DNA of 64,000 bases, taken from Branchiostoma floridae. Its lineage: Eukaryota; Chordata; Leptocardii; Amphioxiformes; Branchiostomatidae. A model generated the notes under the pieces. That model ran no database searches, was not told the origin of the DNA, and was given only the letters and a program-made list of their open reading frames with translations. Positions 20,301 to 31,215 of the stretch are shown piece after piece; position 1 is the first letter of the stretch; the number at the start of each line of letters is the position of its first letter. The translations under genes and the position numbers were made by a program. The DNA is taken from contig NC_049993.1 in NCBI RefSeq assembly GCF_000003815.2, positions 16,762,897 through 16,826,896 on the forward strand, written 5' to 3'.

Positions 20301-23216
20301 TGCTGCGGCTATGATTTTTGAGTGGTAGACAGCTCTTGATGCCGAGAGTAAGTGGTGTAGGTTTGGGCTCCCTGGTGGCTTGTTTTGGAACTGCAGGGCG
20401 GGTTTAGTGTCAGACTTTAAACGGGAATAACTCAAGAAGGGGTTAACGAATTGTTATGATTTTTGGTATGTGGATAGCTTAAGTGATGCTTCATATAATG
20501 ACATATTAATTATGCAAATATTTATCTAATTTGCATGATTAATTATGAAATTTTATGAACATGCTCAGTTCCAGTATGGGACCATTGCAACATGTGACAC
20601 CTGTAACTGAGAAGGAGAAGAATATTGATTGATATATATTATGCAAAATAAATACCTAATTTGCATAATTAATGAGAAAATGCTACAATTTTATTGTCGT
20701 AAATGACAGTAACTTCTTACTTGTAGCATTTGGAAGTTATGTACGGGTGAACATCGTTGAACATTAATTATGCAAATGAGGGTCTCATTTGCATAAATTA
20801 TCAGAAAATGCGATAAAAGCCTTCTTTCTTAACATAGATTGTGTACGTCTGGTGTCTGGTAGAGGAGATGATCAACTGATACAATTTATGTAAATAAGAA
20901 CCTTATTTGCATAATCAATGATAAACAATTAAAGCAGCAGTTGTAAAGAAAGGTAGGAATATTTGGCGAAGGTATGGGGTCGTGGAACTCTAGTTATATT
21001 TGTAAAACGAAAAAAAATGGCTTATGGGTCCGAATGACTGCAAGTTTGGCGTTCCGTCGGCCAATTGCAGAGGAAACGTCCTTCTTCAGCCAAACATCTT
21101 TCTTCAGCTTGTTTCTATAGTCTGGGGTTGTAATATCGTAAAAAACATAGAAGCTTTCTATGAAGGAGGCTATCTGTTCGTCCTGCTTCTCAGTGATGCA
21201 GCCTATTATGTGGTCTGTTGCGTGGTGTGTTGTCCTATCCCCCTCTGTTCAGCCCTTGTCTGCAGAAGTTTCTGTTGCTGAATTCTTCCGCCTGCCTAGT
21301 GGGCTAAGGGCTGTTTCCCCTGGTCTTCTCCTTTCCCTTGGTATAGCGCTATGCACTTAACTCCACTGTAATACGAGAACTGTGTGATACGTGTAAGTTC
21401 ACGGCTTTTGTCCTTTCACGTGATCTGTGACGTCACATATTTGACCCGGTGTTACGAATTACACACTTTTATTCCGTAAACCTGGTCTTTGACGTAACGA
21501 ATTTATTCCGACAGACTGCCGGCAACCGGAGGGGTCCCTCTCGGTGTTGTCACGATTAGGTCGCGGGGTGGTTGTACGAGCGGGTCCCTGGTTCATTTTA
21601 ACTCAGACTTAAATTGAACCAGGGTCCCGGCCGGGCCTCAAAATACCCCGGCAGCCGCGAGGTGTCCCACAGGGCAACGCAGGGGTCACGCCCGGAAGTG
21701 CCAAAAAACAGCCCGTGAATTGCCCGGCAGGGCCCCTTTTTCGAATTGTGACCTAAGCCTAAGACGGACAATCTTACATGATGGAAGGAAAATGGGTCTA
21801 AACAACATTAACCAGTAGCTGCTGAAGACCGCAACCTTTGGAGAAAGTATGCTCGACGAGTCGACCAATGGCAATGCAACAGTGTTGCGGGAGGGTCTAA
21901 GGTCTAAGGTAAGGTATCTCACCATGGCATAGAGTGTAGGTGTGCTGAGGGAGAGAGACAGCATCCACACGCAAGCGATGACGCGGTACGCCCAGCCCGG
22001 AGTGCACACTGAGCGGGCCTGCATCGGTCGGATCACGACGTACCATCTGCGGACACAACACAACGTAAAATAACGTAATTCGTTCAGTTCAGTTCATCCT
22101 CGTATATTCTACGAGGTGCCACGAATAATGCTGTCCTCGCATCTCTGTCCAGCATGGACGGACGAGGACCATGTGACACTGCACTCAAGTTTTGTAACTT
22201 ATATCACCAGTGCCACATACACGGTACAGACAGAAGGTAAACTTAAGGTAATCTTTTACCTCCCCAACTGAAGTCAGCTACCCATTTTGTTTTACACCTG
22301 GGCGAAGTGAGGAATCGTGTAAAGTGCCTTTCCCAAGGTCACAACGTCGGGGGCACGGCGGGGATCGAAGTTACGATACGCCCGACGCCAATGCTTTGGT
22401 TTGGTTTGGTTCGGATCTCCATTAGTGACTGATACATCACTCCTCTTCCTAGACTAGAGTCCAGGTGAATGATGTAAATCTCTAATCTCCAGATCCTATG
22501 GTAGCATGAAATAGTATCAAAAGCTGTCAGTGGAGTGAAGCCAGCCTAGGAATGCGTTTAACTACGAGTTGTGGATGGCTCCCTTTGGTAGCTTTGATAC
22601 TATCTTATGCCACTGGTAAATCTGCCTGAAGATTGTACCAGGGACCGCTAGATTCCAAGCCCAACGCTCTACCAGTTACGTTACATCTACGCCACAAGTA
22701 AAAACAAGTTTAACCTAAGAGACAAACGATTTGCTTCACTCACCTTTCCAAAGAAATGGCGGTCAGGGTCAGTATGGACGCCAACGTGGTCACCGCCCGG
22801 ATGTAACTCAGCAGCTTGCACATCACGCCACCTAGCGGCCAGTAGGACAAGAACAGCTCTGCCGTTCTGAAAGGTACGCAGATGAGCGACACCAGAAGGT
22901 CGGCCACTGCCAGGCTCATGGTCAGGTAGTTCGTGGCTGTCTTCAGGCAGCAGAAGCGGATCACGGCGATGATAATCATGGCATTGCCGGTGACGCCAAA
23001 CGTAAACGTCATGGAGTACGTCATGAGGGTGGGAATGGCGATCTCAGGGAAGTCGTACAGGATAGCCATAGCACCGACGTACACCAGGGAGGAACCGTTG
23101 GGTCTTTTGGCACCTGAAAACTCAGGGTCTTGGAACGGGTACGTGGAGCTGTTCCATTGATCTGTAAAGAAGGAAGCGTTTTCCGCGAGAGGCGGGTCCC
23201 ATTGTAGGTTGCTCAT
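17090..23216 (-). CDS. Class A (rhodopsin-type) peptide GPCR, complete, four exons
   Basis: Join of 23216-22744, 22046-21923, 18655-18017 and 17338-17090; 1485 bases, 494 residues plus stop, all AG/GT with matching phases. The product is a seven-helix membrane receptor coupling an extracellular ligand to G proteins. Visible marks: N-terminal glycosylation sites (NAS, NSS, NGS); TM1 GN; TM2 SLAVADLL; TM3 Cys in VMCKLL; SLERW at the DRY position; TM4 Trp in ACVWML; second extracellular loop Cys in YHCQEKW; TM5 Pro in IFLPMS; a very long basic Ser/Thr-rich third loop (about 150 residues); TM6 CWGP; TM7 NSCLNPFCY; tail with CGC, a possible palmitoylation site. The loop-2 CxEKWP and ER motif resemble beta-group peptide receptors (CCK, orexin, QRFP, NPFF types). 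The exact ligand class is not determined. Confidence 0.9.
17638..17919. mobile_element. Foldback element containing the assembly gap
   Basis: Left end TAGCCTCTACCAGGCTCCGTGG (about 17640-17661) is the inverse of right end CACGGAGCCTGGTAGAGGCTA (17897-17917). Inside, ACAAATATAGAGTCAATAGTA and TACTATTGACTCTATTTGT are also inverse. The gap lies between inner and outer right arms. Same family as 9895-10055 and 37269-37490. Confidence 0.75.
17797..17896. other. Assembly gap of 100 N
   Basis: Exactly 100 N, a conventional placeholder, so the true length is unknown. It falls in the third GPCR intron, not in coding sequence. Confidence 0.99.
18017..18655 (-). CDS. GPCR exon 3: extracellular loop 2, TM5 and third intracellular loop
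   Basis: The acceptor is CCACTTTCAG above 18655 and the donor is CAG|GTATGG below 18017; 213 codons, phase 0 both ends. Encodes RLVGYKWPVGDTIYHCQEKW, TM5 with LIFLPMSIMLAAYS, then a long intracellular loop rich in Ser, Thr, Arg and Lys. The loop makes this receptor longer than a typical 350-420 residue peptide GPCR. Confidence 0.9.
18656..19110. other. GPCR intron 2, distal part
   Basis: AT-rich intron with no gene. A degraded GGCCTGGTGGAGGCT at about 18913 resembles the CCTCTACCAGGC foldback family. Confidence 0.4.
19110..19470 (+). mobile_element. Non-LTR retrotransposon (LINE) fragment, end of the reverse transcriptase ORF
   Basis: The + strand reads FQTIVMPIATYACES, then CLRTILGISWRDHVTNEE, RRLRFVGHVWRLS and PKGTRPRGRPKT. 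This order is characteristic of the C-terminal part of LINE-type endonuclease-reverse transcriptase proteins. The segment usually found between the YxCE motif and the FQRKCLR block is missing, an internal deletion. No catalytic FADD-type core is present, so it is a dead fragment in a GPCR intron, opposite to the gene. Confidence 0.8.
19468..21768. mobile_element. Composite DNA transposon with terminal inverted repeats
   Basis: Left end CACTAAGGCTAGGGTCACAA at 19468-19487 mirrors the right end TTGTGACCTAAGCCTAAG (about 21745-21762). Both sides continue into GC-rich arms with GGCCGGGC/GCCCGGCCGGG blocks. No transposase reading frame is present, so it is non-autonomous. A separate dispersed repeat (20085-20990) lies inside, which accounts for part of the 2.3-kb span. 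Confidence 0.65.
20085..20990 (+). mobile_element. Dispersed repeat with 'GAAGGTTATATTTTGGGTAG' head and 'GGTCGTGGAACTCT' tail
   Basis: The head is followed by (TTTG)n, AACTCAAGAACGCCTGGATG and GGTAGGTCTTGATGAGACCT; the body alternates ATTATGCAAAT and ATTTGCATAA inverse blocks; the tail is GGCGAAGGTATGGGGTCGTG. A related tail is at 26400-26520. No coding capacity; octamer-like ATTTGCAT motifs are abundant. Confidence 0.7.
21923..22046 (-). CDS. GPCR exon 2: second intracellular loop and TM4
   Basis: The acceptor is GTGTCCGCAG above 22046 and the donor is ATG|GTGAGA below 21923. One base completes the Arg of SLER, then WYVVIRPMQARS (loop 2) and VIACVWMLSLSLSTPTLYAM (TM4). Ends in phase 0. Confidence 0.92.
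22252..22410 (-). mobile_element. SINE family 1, reverse copy
   Basis: Reverse complement of the 11572 SINE: ACTGAAGTCAGCTACCCATT, TTTTACACCTGGGCGAAGTG and GTAAAGTGCCTTTCCCAAGG. It lies in the first GPCR intron in the same direction as the gene. Inverse blocks TAGCATGAAATAGTATCAAA and TTTGATACTATCTTATGCC follow at about 22502-22607. Confidence 0.7.
22744..23216 (-). CDS. GPCR exon 1: N-terminus, TM1 to TM3
   Basis: The ATG at 23216-23214 is the first in frame after in-frame upstream stops, in context CACCATGAGC. About 68 extracellular residues with three N-glycosylation sequons precede TM1 (MTFTFGVTGNAMIII). TM2 has LTMSLAVADLLVSL with Asp; TM3 begins with Cys in GGVMCKLL. The donor AG|GTGAGT splits the Arg codon of SLER. 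Confidence 0.92.
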
Positions 23217-23229
23217 GGTGGGTGTTTAC

Positions 23230-24449
23230 TGTAGAGGTGCGGTTGTTCTCACTAAAACCGTCCAGCTAGTCCATGACCGCCCAAAACATGCCTGCCGTGC
23301 GCAACTTTCGTAGATCTCAGACACCACCTGCAATATATTACAAAGGTGGATGTCAAATACTAATGGAGGCTCTGAAAGGGGTTTACGAGAACTGGGATTT
23401 CTTATGGATTATTTTTAATACTTATTTTGAAACATTCCCCTTGAATTTGACTGCAGGAACTCTACAAAAGTTTTAGTACAATTGCATTATGCTGTGCTCT
23501 CTAAAATAAAATGGATACAATATTTGTATTTGCCTCACCAAAGTTGCCCGTGAACTTAACTAGAGTTCGCGATATGCGATCTGATGTGGCAGTCAGTGAC
23601 CTATTAGGGCGATGTTTAACAGTTCTCAGCTGGTCCTGCTCGATTATTGCCTGCTAAACAGCTTTCCCCTGACAGATCCACCGGTGATCCTTCCTCCTCC
23701 CGCCATACATCACCCATCAGATGTCACCGCCAACCGCCTGGGGATCTCCTAAGGAAAGCAGGAGCGGCGTGAGGTGTGGTAACCAGTTCGCATCAACCGC
23801 CGAGTGTTTGGATGAGATAATCTCCTCTGGTACGGAAACCGTTTCGTATTTCATTGGTGCACGTGCTCAGTCTACTGATGTCTGACACGTAGTAACCTTC
23901 TAATATTTTCCTAAGTTCATTTCTGAATGTAACAAATGTACCGTGCTTAAAAACTGTCTCTCAGAAACTTTGTAGATCTCTAAAAGAAGTCAAGGCTTTC
24001 CCCTCCAGACTGAGCTAAGCTGCAGCTAAAGGCACGTCACTCATGTTGGACGCGAGCCCAAACTGCCGTAAGCTTTCTGAATGGAACAGGGTTGAATGGT
24101 AATCTTTTATTGATGTGATGCGTGCTGCTTTTTCCAACTGTAGTTTCGCCGCGGCTTGCATTTTCTTACAATCAAGTCGCCACTACTCTCCTCGATAGGT
24201 GGGTTAGTGTCTTTAATCTATGGAGAGGTTGATGTTCTCCATACATGTACATGTGAAAGACGGCTCAACGCCCCTTTCAAAGGGTCTAGAGTGCAACAAA
24301 ACGTGATTGAACAAGTTCCAAAAGTTCTTAATCAAGCCAGGGTTTTTCCAATCAGACTACAGTAAGCTGTAACTCACGGAACGTCAGTCCTATTGTACTT
24401 AAGCATACACTCGCTCAGTTAGAAGTAGATCAGTCATCTTATATGTAGG
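23230..24449. other. GPCR upstream region
   Basis: Should hold the 5'UTR and promoter of the GPCR. No convincing TATA box or initiator is placed; no other gene seen. Confidence 0.35.
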
Positions 24450-24720
24450 CAGGGTTGGACAAGGTTTCTAAAGTTCATTCGTTGCCTGAACCAACTTTTC
24501 CTATGCCCGAAATTCAAATGACGTTTTTTTGTTGGTATTTTGCCTTGCAGCAATGTAATTCTCTTATTATTGGCTTTAATCATCTGTGTCGATCAATGTT
24601 TGATACCATGGCTATGTATCATGGAAAGATCTTACTTTCCCGATCGGGCTAGTGGGGTAGGACATGTGCTTGCCCGAGCAGCACTGTCACTTGCCTGGCT
24701 AGTGGACTTGTCCAACCCTG
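24450..24720. mobile_element. hAT-like non-autonomous element, 271 bp
   Basis: Perfect 14-bp terminal inverted repeats CAGGGTTGGACAAG and CTTGTCCAACCCTG. CAGGG-type ends are common in the hAT superfamily. No clear 8-bp target duplication remains, and there is no transposase. Confidence 0.7.
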
Positions 24721-24829
24721 TGGAAGTGAAGCACTATACTTTTTCATAAGGTTGCATTTTCGTGAAATCACACAATCAAGTTCACCACTACTCATAACTG
24801 TGCTGGTTAGTCTAACATGTTGAGGTTAC

Positions 24830-24860
24830 CCCCCCCCCCCCCCCCCCAAACACACACAAT
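24830..24860. repeat. Poly-C run followed by CA repeat
   Basis: About 17 C, then AAACACACACA. Simple sequence; length is likely unstable. Confidence 0.9.
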
Positions 24861-25257
24861 GTACAACTTCGAATTAACAAACGTGATTTAACACTGTGTT
24901 TCAGATACTTTCTTAAGCTCTAAATCAAGTCGGGGCTTTCCCAATCAGACTACACTAAGCTGTAACTCAAGTGACTTCACTACAGTTGGACCCGAGCCTA
25001 AAACACTCCGGTAGCGCCTCTGTACAGATGGTACGGACAAATTGAATGTAAGTAGGTCTTTGACAATGGCTGGCACAAGATTAAACGAACAGAGTGGGTT
25101 AGTTGTAAAATGGCTTAGTTGTAAATCTACAAGGTGCACCAATTCCGCCTGCCCTATAACTCAACCATGTTACACACCCTTCTCGCCTACCCATCGTTTT
25201 CATCAGTCTGAAAACTGCAATAGTAAAATGTCTATCGAGCACCCTGTTTTAGAGGGC

Positions 25258-25470
25258 ATACATTGTATCTGTATCTATATAGCCCGTAAGAAACGCCCCT
25301 CGACGCAATGCGCCATCTTCGCAGGTACGCGGCGCGGCAGCAGCTGGTTATATTACACTGAATGGCCCGTCACACCTAACGTTTGTACATCTATCTACAA
25401 GTGTTCTTTAAAACTATCCAGCCGCGGAAGTTGTCCCTACTGCGCATGGTGATAACAGTATCCACTCTAT
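25258..25470. repeat. Dispersed repeat, copy 2 of the 16465 family
   Basis: Same ordered blocks as 16465-16690, ending in the shared CCCTACTG and GGTGATAACA. Two similar TAGCATGTGCTG/GATTCCCGGTATGCT blocks follow at 25678-25860. Confidence 0.75.
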
Positions 25471-26099
25471 GTCAGACTATGTATGAAATTTTAATTTTGA
25501 ACACATCAATCCTAGTTTGGTAACTCTGATAGTTGAAGATATGACTATTCCCCGTACACGGGTCTCTGCTAGCATATGCTGACATAATCCCACTTTACGG
25601 TATCAGCCTGAAAATTACATTTGGTAAAATGCCTATCGAGTACCCTGTTCTAGAGGCTAAATACGTCTGTTCTCTGTTAGCATGTGCTGGCATAAACTGT
25701 GATTCCCGGTATGCTCGGTATGCTCCGACAGACGTCTTTGAAGACATCAGGACTTTACCAGACGGTAACTCTTGTACTTGAAGGCATGACTGCTTCTTGC
25801 ACACTAGCATGTGCTGACATAAGGTGATTCCCGGTATGCTTCCACAGACGTAAAAAACATCAGGACGTCACCAGACGTGATCCATCCTGTCGCGAAGTGT
25901 CACGATGATCCGTACAGACCGCACAACGCTTCGTTAGAACCTGTCACAGTGGTGGGGAACACCTGCCGAGGTGTCAAGTCAGTCACATGCAGTTACTCAT
26001 GTGTCTCCTTCACCAATCCTCTCAAATCATTGTCCCACAAGTTACAAGTCAACTATCAACTTACCTTAAAAAGCCAAATAACAGAAGTTGAGAGTCGAT

Positions 26100-26346
26100 G
26101 AAGGTTAGACATCAAGGTAATAAAATACGGCAAAAAGCAGTTACCAAAATAACTGGATATGATTCGGAAACGGTCAGACGTTTCAGACAACCATCAGGTG
26201 TCTTTTGTCAGTAACACCGAAGAGATCTTGTTTGGGGCAGTTTTTTTATCTTCTAGCTGAAACGTCCTAGCAGGTTGTCTGTTTCTAAAATCATATCCAG
26301 TTGCTTGAGTTTTTGGCGTATTTTATTACCTGGATGTCTAACCTTC
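26100..26346. mobile_element. MITE, 'AACTGGATATGATT' family, copy 2
   Basis: Outer arms AAGGTTAGACATCAAGGTAA and TTACCTGGATGTCTAACCTT; inner arms AACTGGATATGATT and AATCATATCCAGTTGCTTG. The clearest copy for defining the full inverted repeat of this family. Confidence 0.8.
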
Positions 26347-26399
26347 ATCGATGCAACTGTCAACTTCTGTTATTTGGGTAGAGGATATGATCGCATGAA

Positions 26400-26520
26400 T
26401 TTAAGCGAATAAGGAGCTTAAATGAATGATTATTGAGAAACATACATAATGCATCACTGTTGTACAGGCGAAAATCATTTGGCAAAGATAAAGGGTCGTG
26501 GAACTCTCGTATTTGGTCAC
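26400..26520 (+). mobile_element. Tail fragment of the 20085-type dispersed repeat
   Basis: GGCAAAGATAAAGGGTCGTG followed by GAACTCTCG matches the tail of the 20085-20990 repeat. Confidence 0.55.
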
Positions 26521-27016
26521 GTTAATACAGAGACATTTTTGCAAAGGTAATCAGGGTAATGGTAATGGTACATGAGCAATGATGTATGTACCAGGGTCTG
26601 AGAGCATTAGCTCCCCCATAGCACCTGTGCTGACTATTACTGTATGGTGCGTGATTCCATTGTTGAAAAGTGATGGAGGTGTGATGCTCACAAGACGTGC
26701 TTTGCATGAGGCAGCAGAAGTTTTTGCTGATCATACATCCATGCGGTATATTCACGAGTGATAACTGCGGCCCTCCTACTTTGATTGATAACGTGATTGA
26801 ATACTCCTCAGACAGCATCAATCTCAGAAAACTCGCTAACGAATGCGCACATGTTGATACTGTATTCCTTGGGGTGATTCTTGGCAGGGTAGTTTAATAC
26901 CAGTGCAGAGGTGAAGAATCTAAATGATGGAGTCACCTTCAACAGTGTTCTAGTCATGAAAGCCCACGTCATAGACATCAGCCTGTCATGTCGGTTCACG
27001 TGATGATAGAATCTTG

Positions 27017-27890
27017 GCAGATGGAATGGACCCGGGTGTCATCGGTGCCAGTTAAGTGTGATCGCTGCGTCTTTCTTTTCATTGTCATTGGAAATTGAAT
27101 TTTCTCATGCTTATATATAGGTCATACAAATTCTTAAAGTTTGCTATGAGCACCTAAATTTAATCAGTTTCACAACAGTAAGCAGTAATCGAGCTACACT
27201 GTTGATCAAGAACCGATCAGTATAATTTCCCAAAATAGACTGGTACAACCTTCAACTAGGTTTGCAGACAAGGCCTCCTGGCGAGACGTCTCTTTCTGAC
27301 CTTAAAGTACTCACTCACTCACTCACTCACTCACTCACTCACTCACTCACTCACTCACTCACTCACTCACTCACTCACTCACTCACTCACTCACTCACTC
27401 ACTCACTCACTCACTCACTCACGCACTCACTCATTCACTCACTCACTCACTCACTCAATCACTCACTCACTCACTCACTCACCCACTCACTCACTCACCC
27501 ACTCACTCACTCACTCAGCCACTCACTCACTCACTCACTCACTCACTCACTCACTCAATCACTCACTCAATCACTCACTCACTCACTCACTCAATCTGAC
27601 AGATGGAATGGGTATCTTTGATGCCAGTCAAGTGTGATCGTCGCGTCTTTCTTTTCATTGTCATTGTAAATGAGTCAGCATTCTGGCGCCGATGGTAGTC
27701 CCTTCAGTTTTCTCGTGTTTATATAGGTCACCAAAATTATTGAATCTTGTCAAGGGTATCTAATTTGTTTCACAACAGTAAGCAGTAATCGACCTACACT
27801 GTTGTTCATGAACCGATCAGTATAATTTCCCAAAATAGTCTGGTACAACCTTCAACTAGGTTTGCAGACAAGGCCTCCTGGCGAGACACC
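27017..27890 (+). repeat. Direct duplication of about 280 bp flanking an (ACTC)n microsatellite
   Basis: Blocks at 27017-27090, 27170-27238 and 27239-27288 recur in the same order at 27600-27673, 27769-27838 and 27839-27888, about 600 bp on. Between them 27308-27595 is nearly pure ACTC repeat with a few variant units. Confidence 0.9.
27308..27595 (+). repeat. (ACTC)n microsatellite, about 290 bp
   Basis: About 70 tetranucleotide units, with ATTC, CCAC and AATC variants mainly in the right half. The long Thr-His-Ser-Leu reading frame here is repeat translation. Confidence 0.97.
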
Positions 27891-27999
27891 TAGAGCTGTA
27901 TGACCTTACCAGTACCAGTGATTTCCCGAAGGTGATCGAACGCTTCCTTTAGAATTTTCAGTGACCTTGTATAACCTTCAGAACTTCACTCTCTTGTCC

Positions 28000-28256
28000 C
28001 TCCACCAAACGAACTTTCTCTGCAAGAACACGTTTTGTCACTTCCACGGAAGCAAAGCATCCTTTTTAATTTTATTCATAATCTACTTCTTATGAGGAAG
28101 TTCCACACTCGCAGCTTCTTTCCTAGAACTACATCGTTATGGAATAAGCTTCCACGGAATTACTTCCCTGTGGGATACAATCTAAAACTTTTCAAGGCAA
28201 GGGTAAAGAAACATCTGTCTTCAGAATCCAGTACCGTAACTCAAAACGTATGAGTG
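28000..28256 (+). mobile_element. LINE fragment, extreme C-terminus of a reverse transcriptase ORF
   Basis: The + strand encodes RSFFPRTTSLWNKLPRNYFP and then YNLKLFKARVKKHL before a stop. The FFPRT..LWN.LP...LFKxxVxxHL pattern is the usual end of CR1/jockey-like LINE proteins. Only the last 70 or so codons remain. Confidence 0.7.
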
Positions 28257-28259
28257 GCT

Positions 28260-29542
28260 CCATGAGCCTTGTTTTGTGGTGAACTTGAGGTAAATAAAAA
28301 ACCTAAAAGTGTAAATAGAAATATTTTGCAAGTTCATGACTGGAGGCTAATTTCAAGTACATGGTAGGGATATATGGGTCATACATCTGACCTTAAACGT
28401 TATCGTATAAAGAGATTACTCGAATCCTAGTATTGACTATTTCAGAAGAAGACCCAGTTCAACTTTTTCTACAATTTGTGAATTTTGAAATTTTAAGCGG
28501 AAAATGGCTTTCTGTTCGTCTGTGAATGTGGGGAAGTTGGGATATGCGTTTATGGCTTCTCTAAAGAAATGGATTATTTCGGTTTTGTTAAATGATCACT
28601 TGGAAATAAAATGTCCTTTGTCTTCCACTACTTTATATCTAGTATTTACAAAATGATTAAAATTCTTTGACAATACCGGCTGAGAAGGATGATGATGAGT
28701 CAAATACATATCACCTCTGTAATTCTCAAACGTTAAGTCTCATGTGAAACTTCAGTGTGTTAAATATCACTGCTGACATATCTCGATAAACGGACGGATA
28801 TTTACAATTTCTAGCTAATATAATTGCCACTTTGCATGGAAACCGAATTTCAAATGTCATTCTCAATGACCTATTTGGCATTCTGCAGTTCACATCGCAA
28901 GAACTTTAAATTTGCTTGAACGGAAACCAGTGCCTTTACATGGAACACGCTAACTGTTCCAAATACACATCGTTACCCAATTACATGAAATCAACGAACA
29001 CGGTTTGCCAATAGTCAAGCTAATCATCAATCTACTTGCGAGAACCATACACGTGTTTGGAAACAATCATCCCATATTATAGCGCGCTAAGAATCTATTA
29101 TAGACAGATTAAATCAGCGGGAGCCACTGAACAATTTAATGAATTCGATTAATGGGTTTGATGTCTAGCATCAGAGTGGAAAACTCCGTTTGAGGAAAAC
29201 AGAAGGCTTTTAAAGGTGACTGCGAGCAATGTTAATGAGGCACATAGGTCCCGTTGGTCCGCTAATTTGGCAGGATATGTCAGATTAGTAACCAGCGAGA
29301 TTCCCGCATGACTTGGAGGTTGCACCCTAGAAGCCATCGGTACTATAATTATTCTTTATTAAAACTGCAACAAAGCGATACACAATGGAGCGCCAGGCAA
29401 CATATATTGCCAAAAAGTACAAAACAAATATTGTATCTGGACCTTGTACAAAGTATTTTTGTTGATGTAACATATATATTGTGCACATGGCGTACATATG
29501 AAGGAAGCAAGAGGACGCATCTTCTAAAACGGAATCCGTTCC
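28260..29542. other. AT-rich intergenic stretch
   Basis: No gene or clear mobile element. The block at 29215-29340 is of more even composition and has no repeat relatives in the window, so it might be a conserved non-coding element. Confidence 0.35.
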
Positions 29543-30367
29543 TATTATACCCCCCTCACAATAGGCGCGATTCGATCGGAAGACTAGTTTACGAACTCTG
29601 AATGACATTTTCGTGAGTAAGACGCCCGGTGTTCTCACGATCATCTTGCGATTTTTACGGATCGCCGGCAGTTTTCAGGAGTCTTACGACGGTCGGGGTG
29701 CAGCGAAACATGTTCTTAACATATGCGACTAGTCGAAGGAAATCTCCAAAATCGCACAGCTCGTTACCGAGTCGCAGATTGTGCGTACAAATCGTGCGTA
29801 CCTTGCAAGGGTATCGGTCAATAGTCTTGCGTCAATCCAACGATTGAAGACCGATAGGCGAGCAAAGACATAGTTATCAATCATCGAGCGCAAATCGGAT
29901 GGCGAACGCCCGTCAGTTGGGCAACGTTCGGGCGACGTTCGCCCGACTTCCGTTTGTTCACAAATATTGAATTTCTGGGAATGTGAGGGTAATTCTAACA
30001 TTGTGGCCGCTGTGGTAGTATGTAGGCTGGCTTTGTGACACACTTTCTTTTCTTGCGTCATTTCTATTATGCCCGCGCATTCCATTCATTGGTTAAAAAG
30101 ATTACGACAACAAAATAAGCAACATTTATTGATGTCTTGCCTTTTTTGAGGAACGTTTTGTGTTACCTTGTCCGCGTGCAAGAGGTCATGGGAGGTTCAT
30201 TATCATAGATTTATTCACCGTCGATCTCACGAGCCTCGCGTATATGTGAGGGGGACAGTTTTGAGGCGAAAAATACGCAAGACCATCTTAAGATCTTAAA
30301 ATCAGCCGACCTTCCTGCGATCGCGAAGAACGTCCGAAGATCGTATATAATGTGAGGGGGGTATTAC
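29543..30367. mobile_element. Non-autonomous DNA transposon with 'ACCCCCCTCACA' ends
   Basis: Left end TTATACCCCCCTCACAATA and right end TATAATGTGAGGGGGGTATTA are inverse repeats. Interior is CG-rich with many CGATC/GATCG blocks and no transposase frame. Superfamily not assigned; a target duplication is not obvious. Confidence 0.7.
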
Positions 30368-30559
30368 AGATACCGGGTCTGTCTTCTCAATTTGATTTAG
30401 AGGGCTCTACCGAACTGACAAAGAGTAATAACTGTTATGTCGATGAATGTTAGATCAGGCGAACGCATACGATGCACCATACAAAAGTTAGTCAAGCAGC
30501 TGGAAAAGTTTTGTCAACGGTCAGAAGTTTTAGACAGCATCCACTATCCTTAGTTAGTG

Positions 30560-31215
30560 ACTGAAACACGATTGGATTACTGTTCATTGTCGTTGATGTT
30601 TTTTATCCACTATCTGCACAATCTAGGTGAGGGGTCGAAAGTCCTGTGGTGTAATTGTGTCGTATCAGTGACGGTTTTCAAGTTGATTGACGAACGGGAA
30701 GAAACTCAACCATGTCCAACCTCCGTATCAAAGTCAGGTGCTCGTTAGTAAAACGCTAACAGATCTCAGACCGTTAATTGTTGTTGATGTTGTTTTTTTT
30801 ATCCACTCTCTACACAATCTAGCCTGGGTACCGTACGGATATATGGATGATCCGTATAGCAGTTCGCTTCGACGTTTTTTATACACCATATACAGTCGCT
30901 TCTCTGCTGTGGCATCTGTGAACCTTGACATCTTGGTAGCAGAAGCGAACATAGTAGCGAACTACTACCTGGATGGTACCCAGGCTACTAACGTTACACT
31001 ATGGATAAACTAAACTTTACCTAACCATGACCAAAATTGATTGGGACTTACTACACATCTAGATGACAGGTCGAAAGTAAGTCCCTGTGATGTACTTTTC
31101 TCGTATAAGCCACCTTTTTGAAGTTGATTGACAAAAGAGGAGAAACCTAATCACGTTCAACGCCAAGATAGAAGTCAGGTGCTCATTAGTAAAACGCTAA
31201 CAGATCCCGGACGCC
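30560..31215 (+). repeat. Duplicated block of about 170 bp, 465 bp apart
   Basis: 30625-30765 and 31065-31205 share GGTCGAAAGT, AAGTTGATTGAC, AAGTCAGGTGCTC and TTAGTAAAACGCTAACAGAT in order. A partial third block, TTTATCCACT-TCT-CACAATCTAG, occurs at 30600 and 30797. Confidence 0.75.
30818..30990. mobile_element. Foldback element between the duplicated blocks
   Basis: Arms TCTAGCCTGGGTACCGT and ATGGTACCCAGGCTAC are inverse, with inner CAGTTCGCTTCG/AGTAGCGAACTA. Non-coding. Confidence 0.65.

Noticed and set aside
27262-27621. Thr-His-Ser-Leu repeat protein
   Set aside because: Direct translation of the ACTC microsatellite; no start context or splice signals.
29327-30085. Frames of 97-118 codons on both strands
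   Set aside because: They overlap a terminal-inverted-repeat element, or plain intergenic DNA, and conflict with one another.
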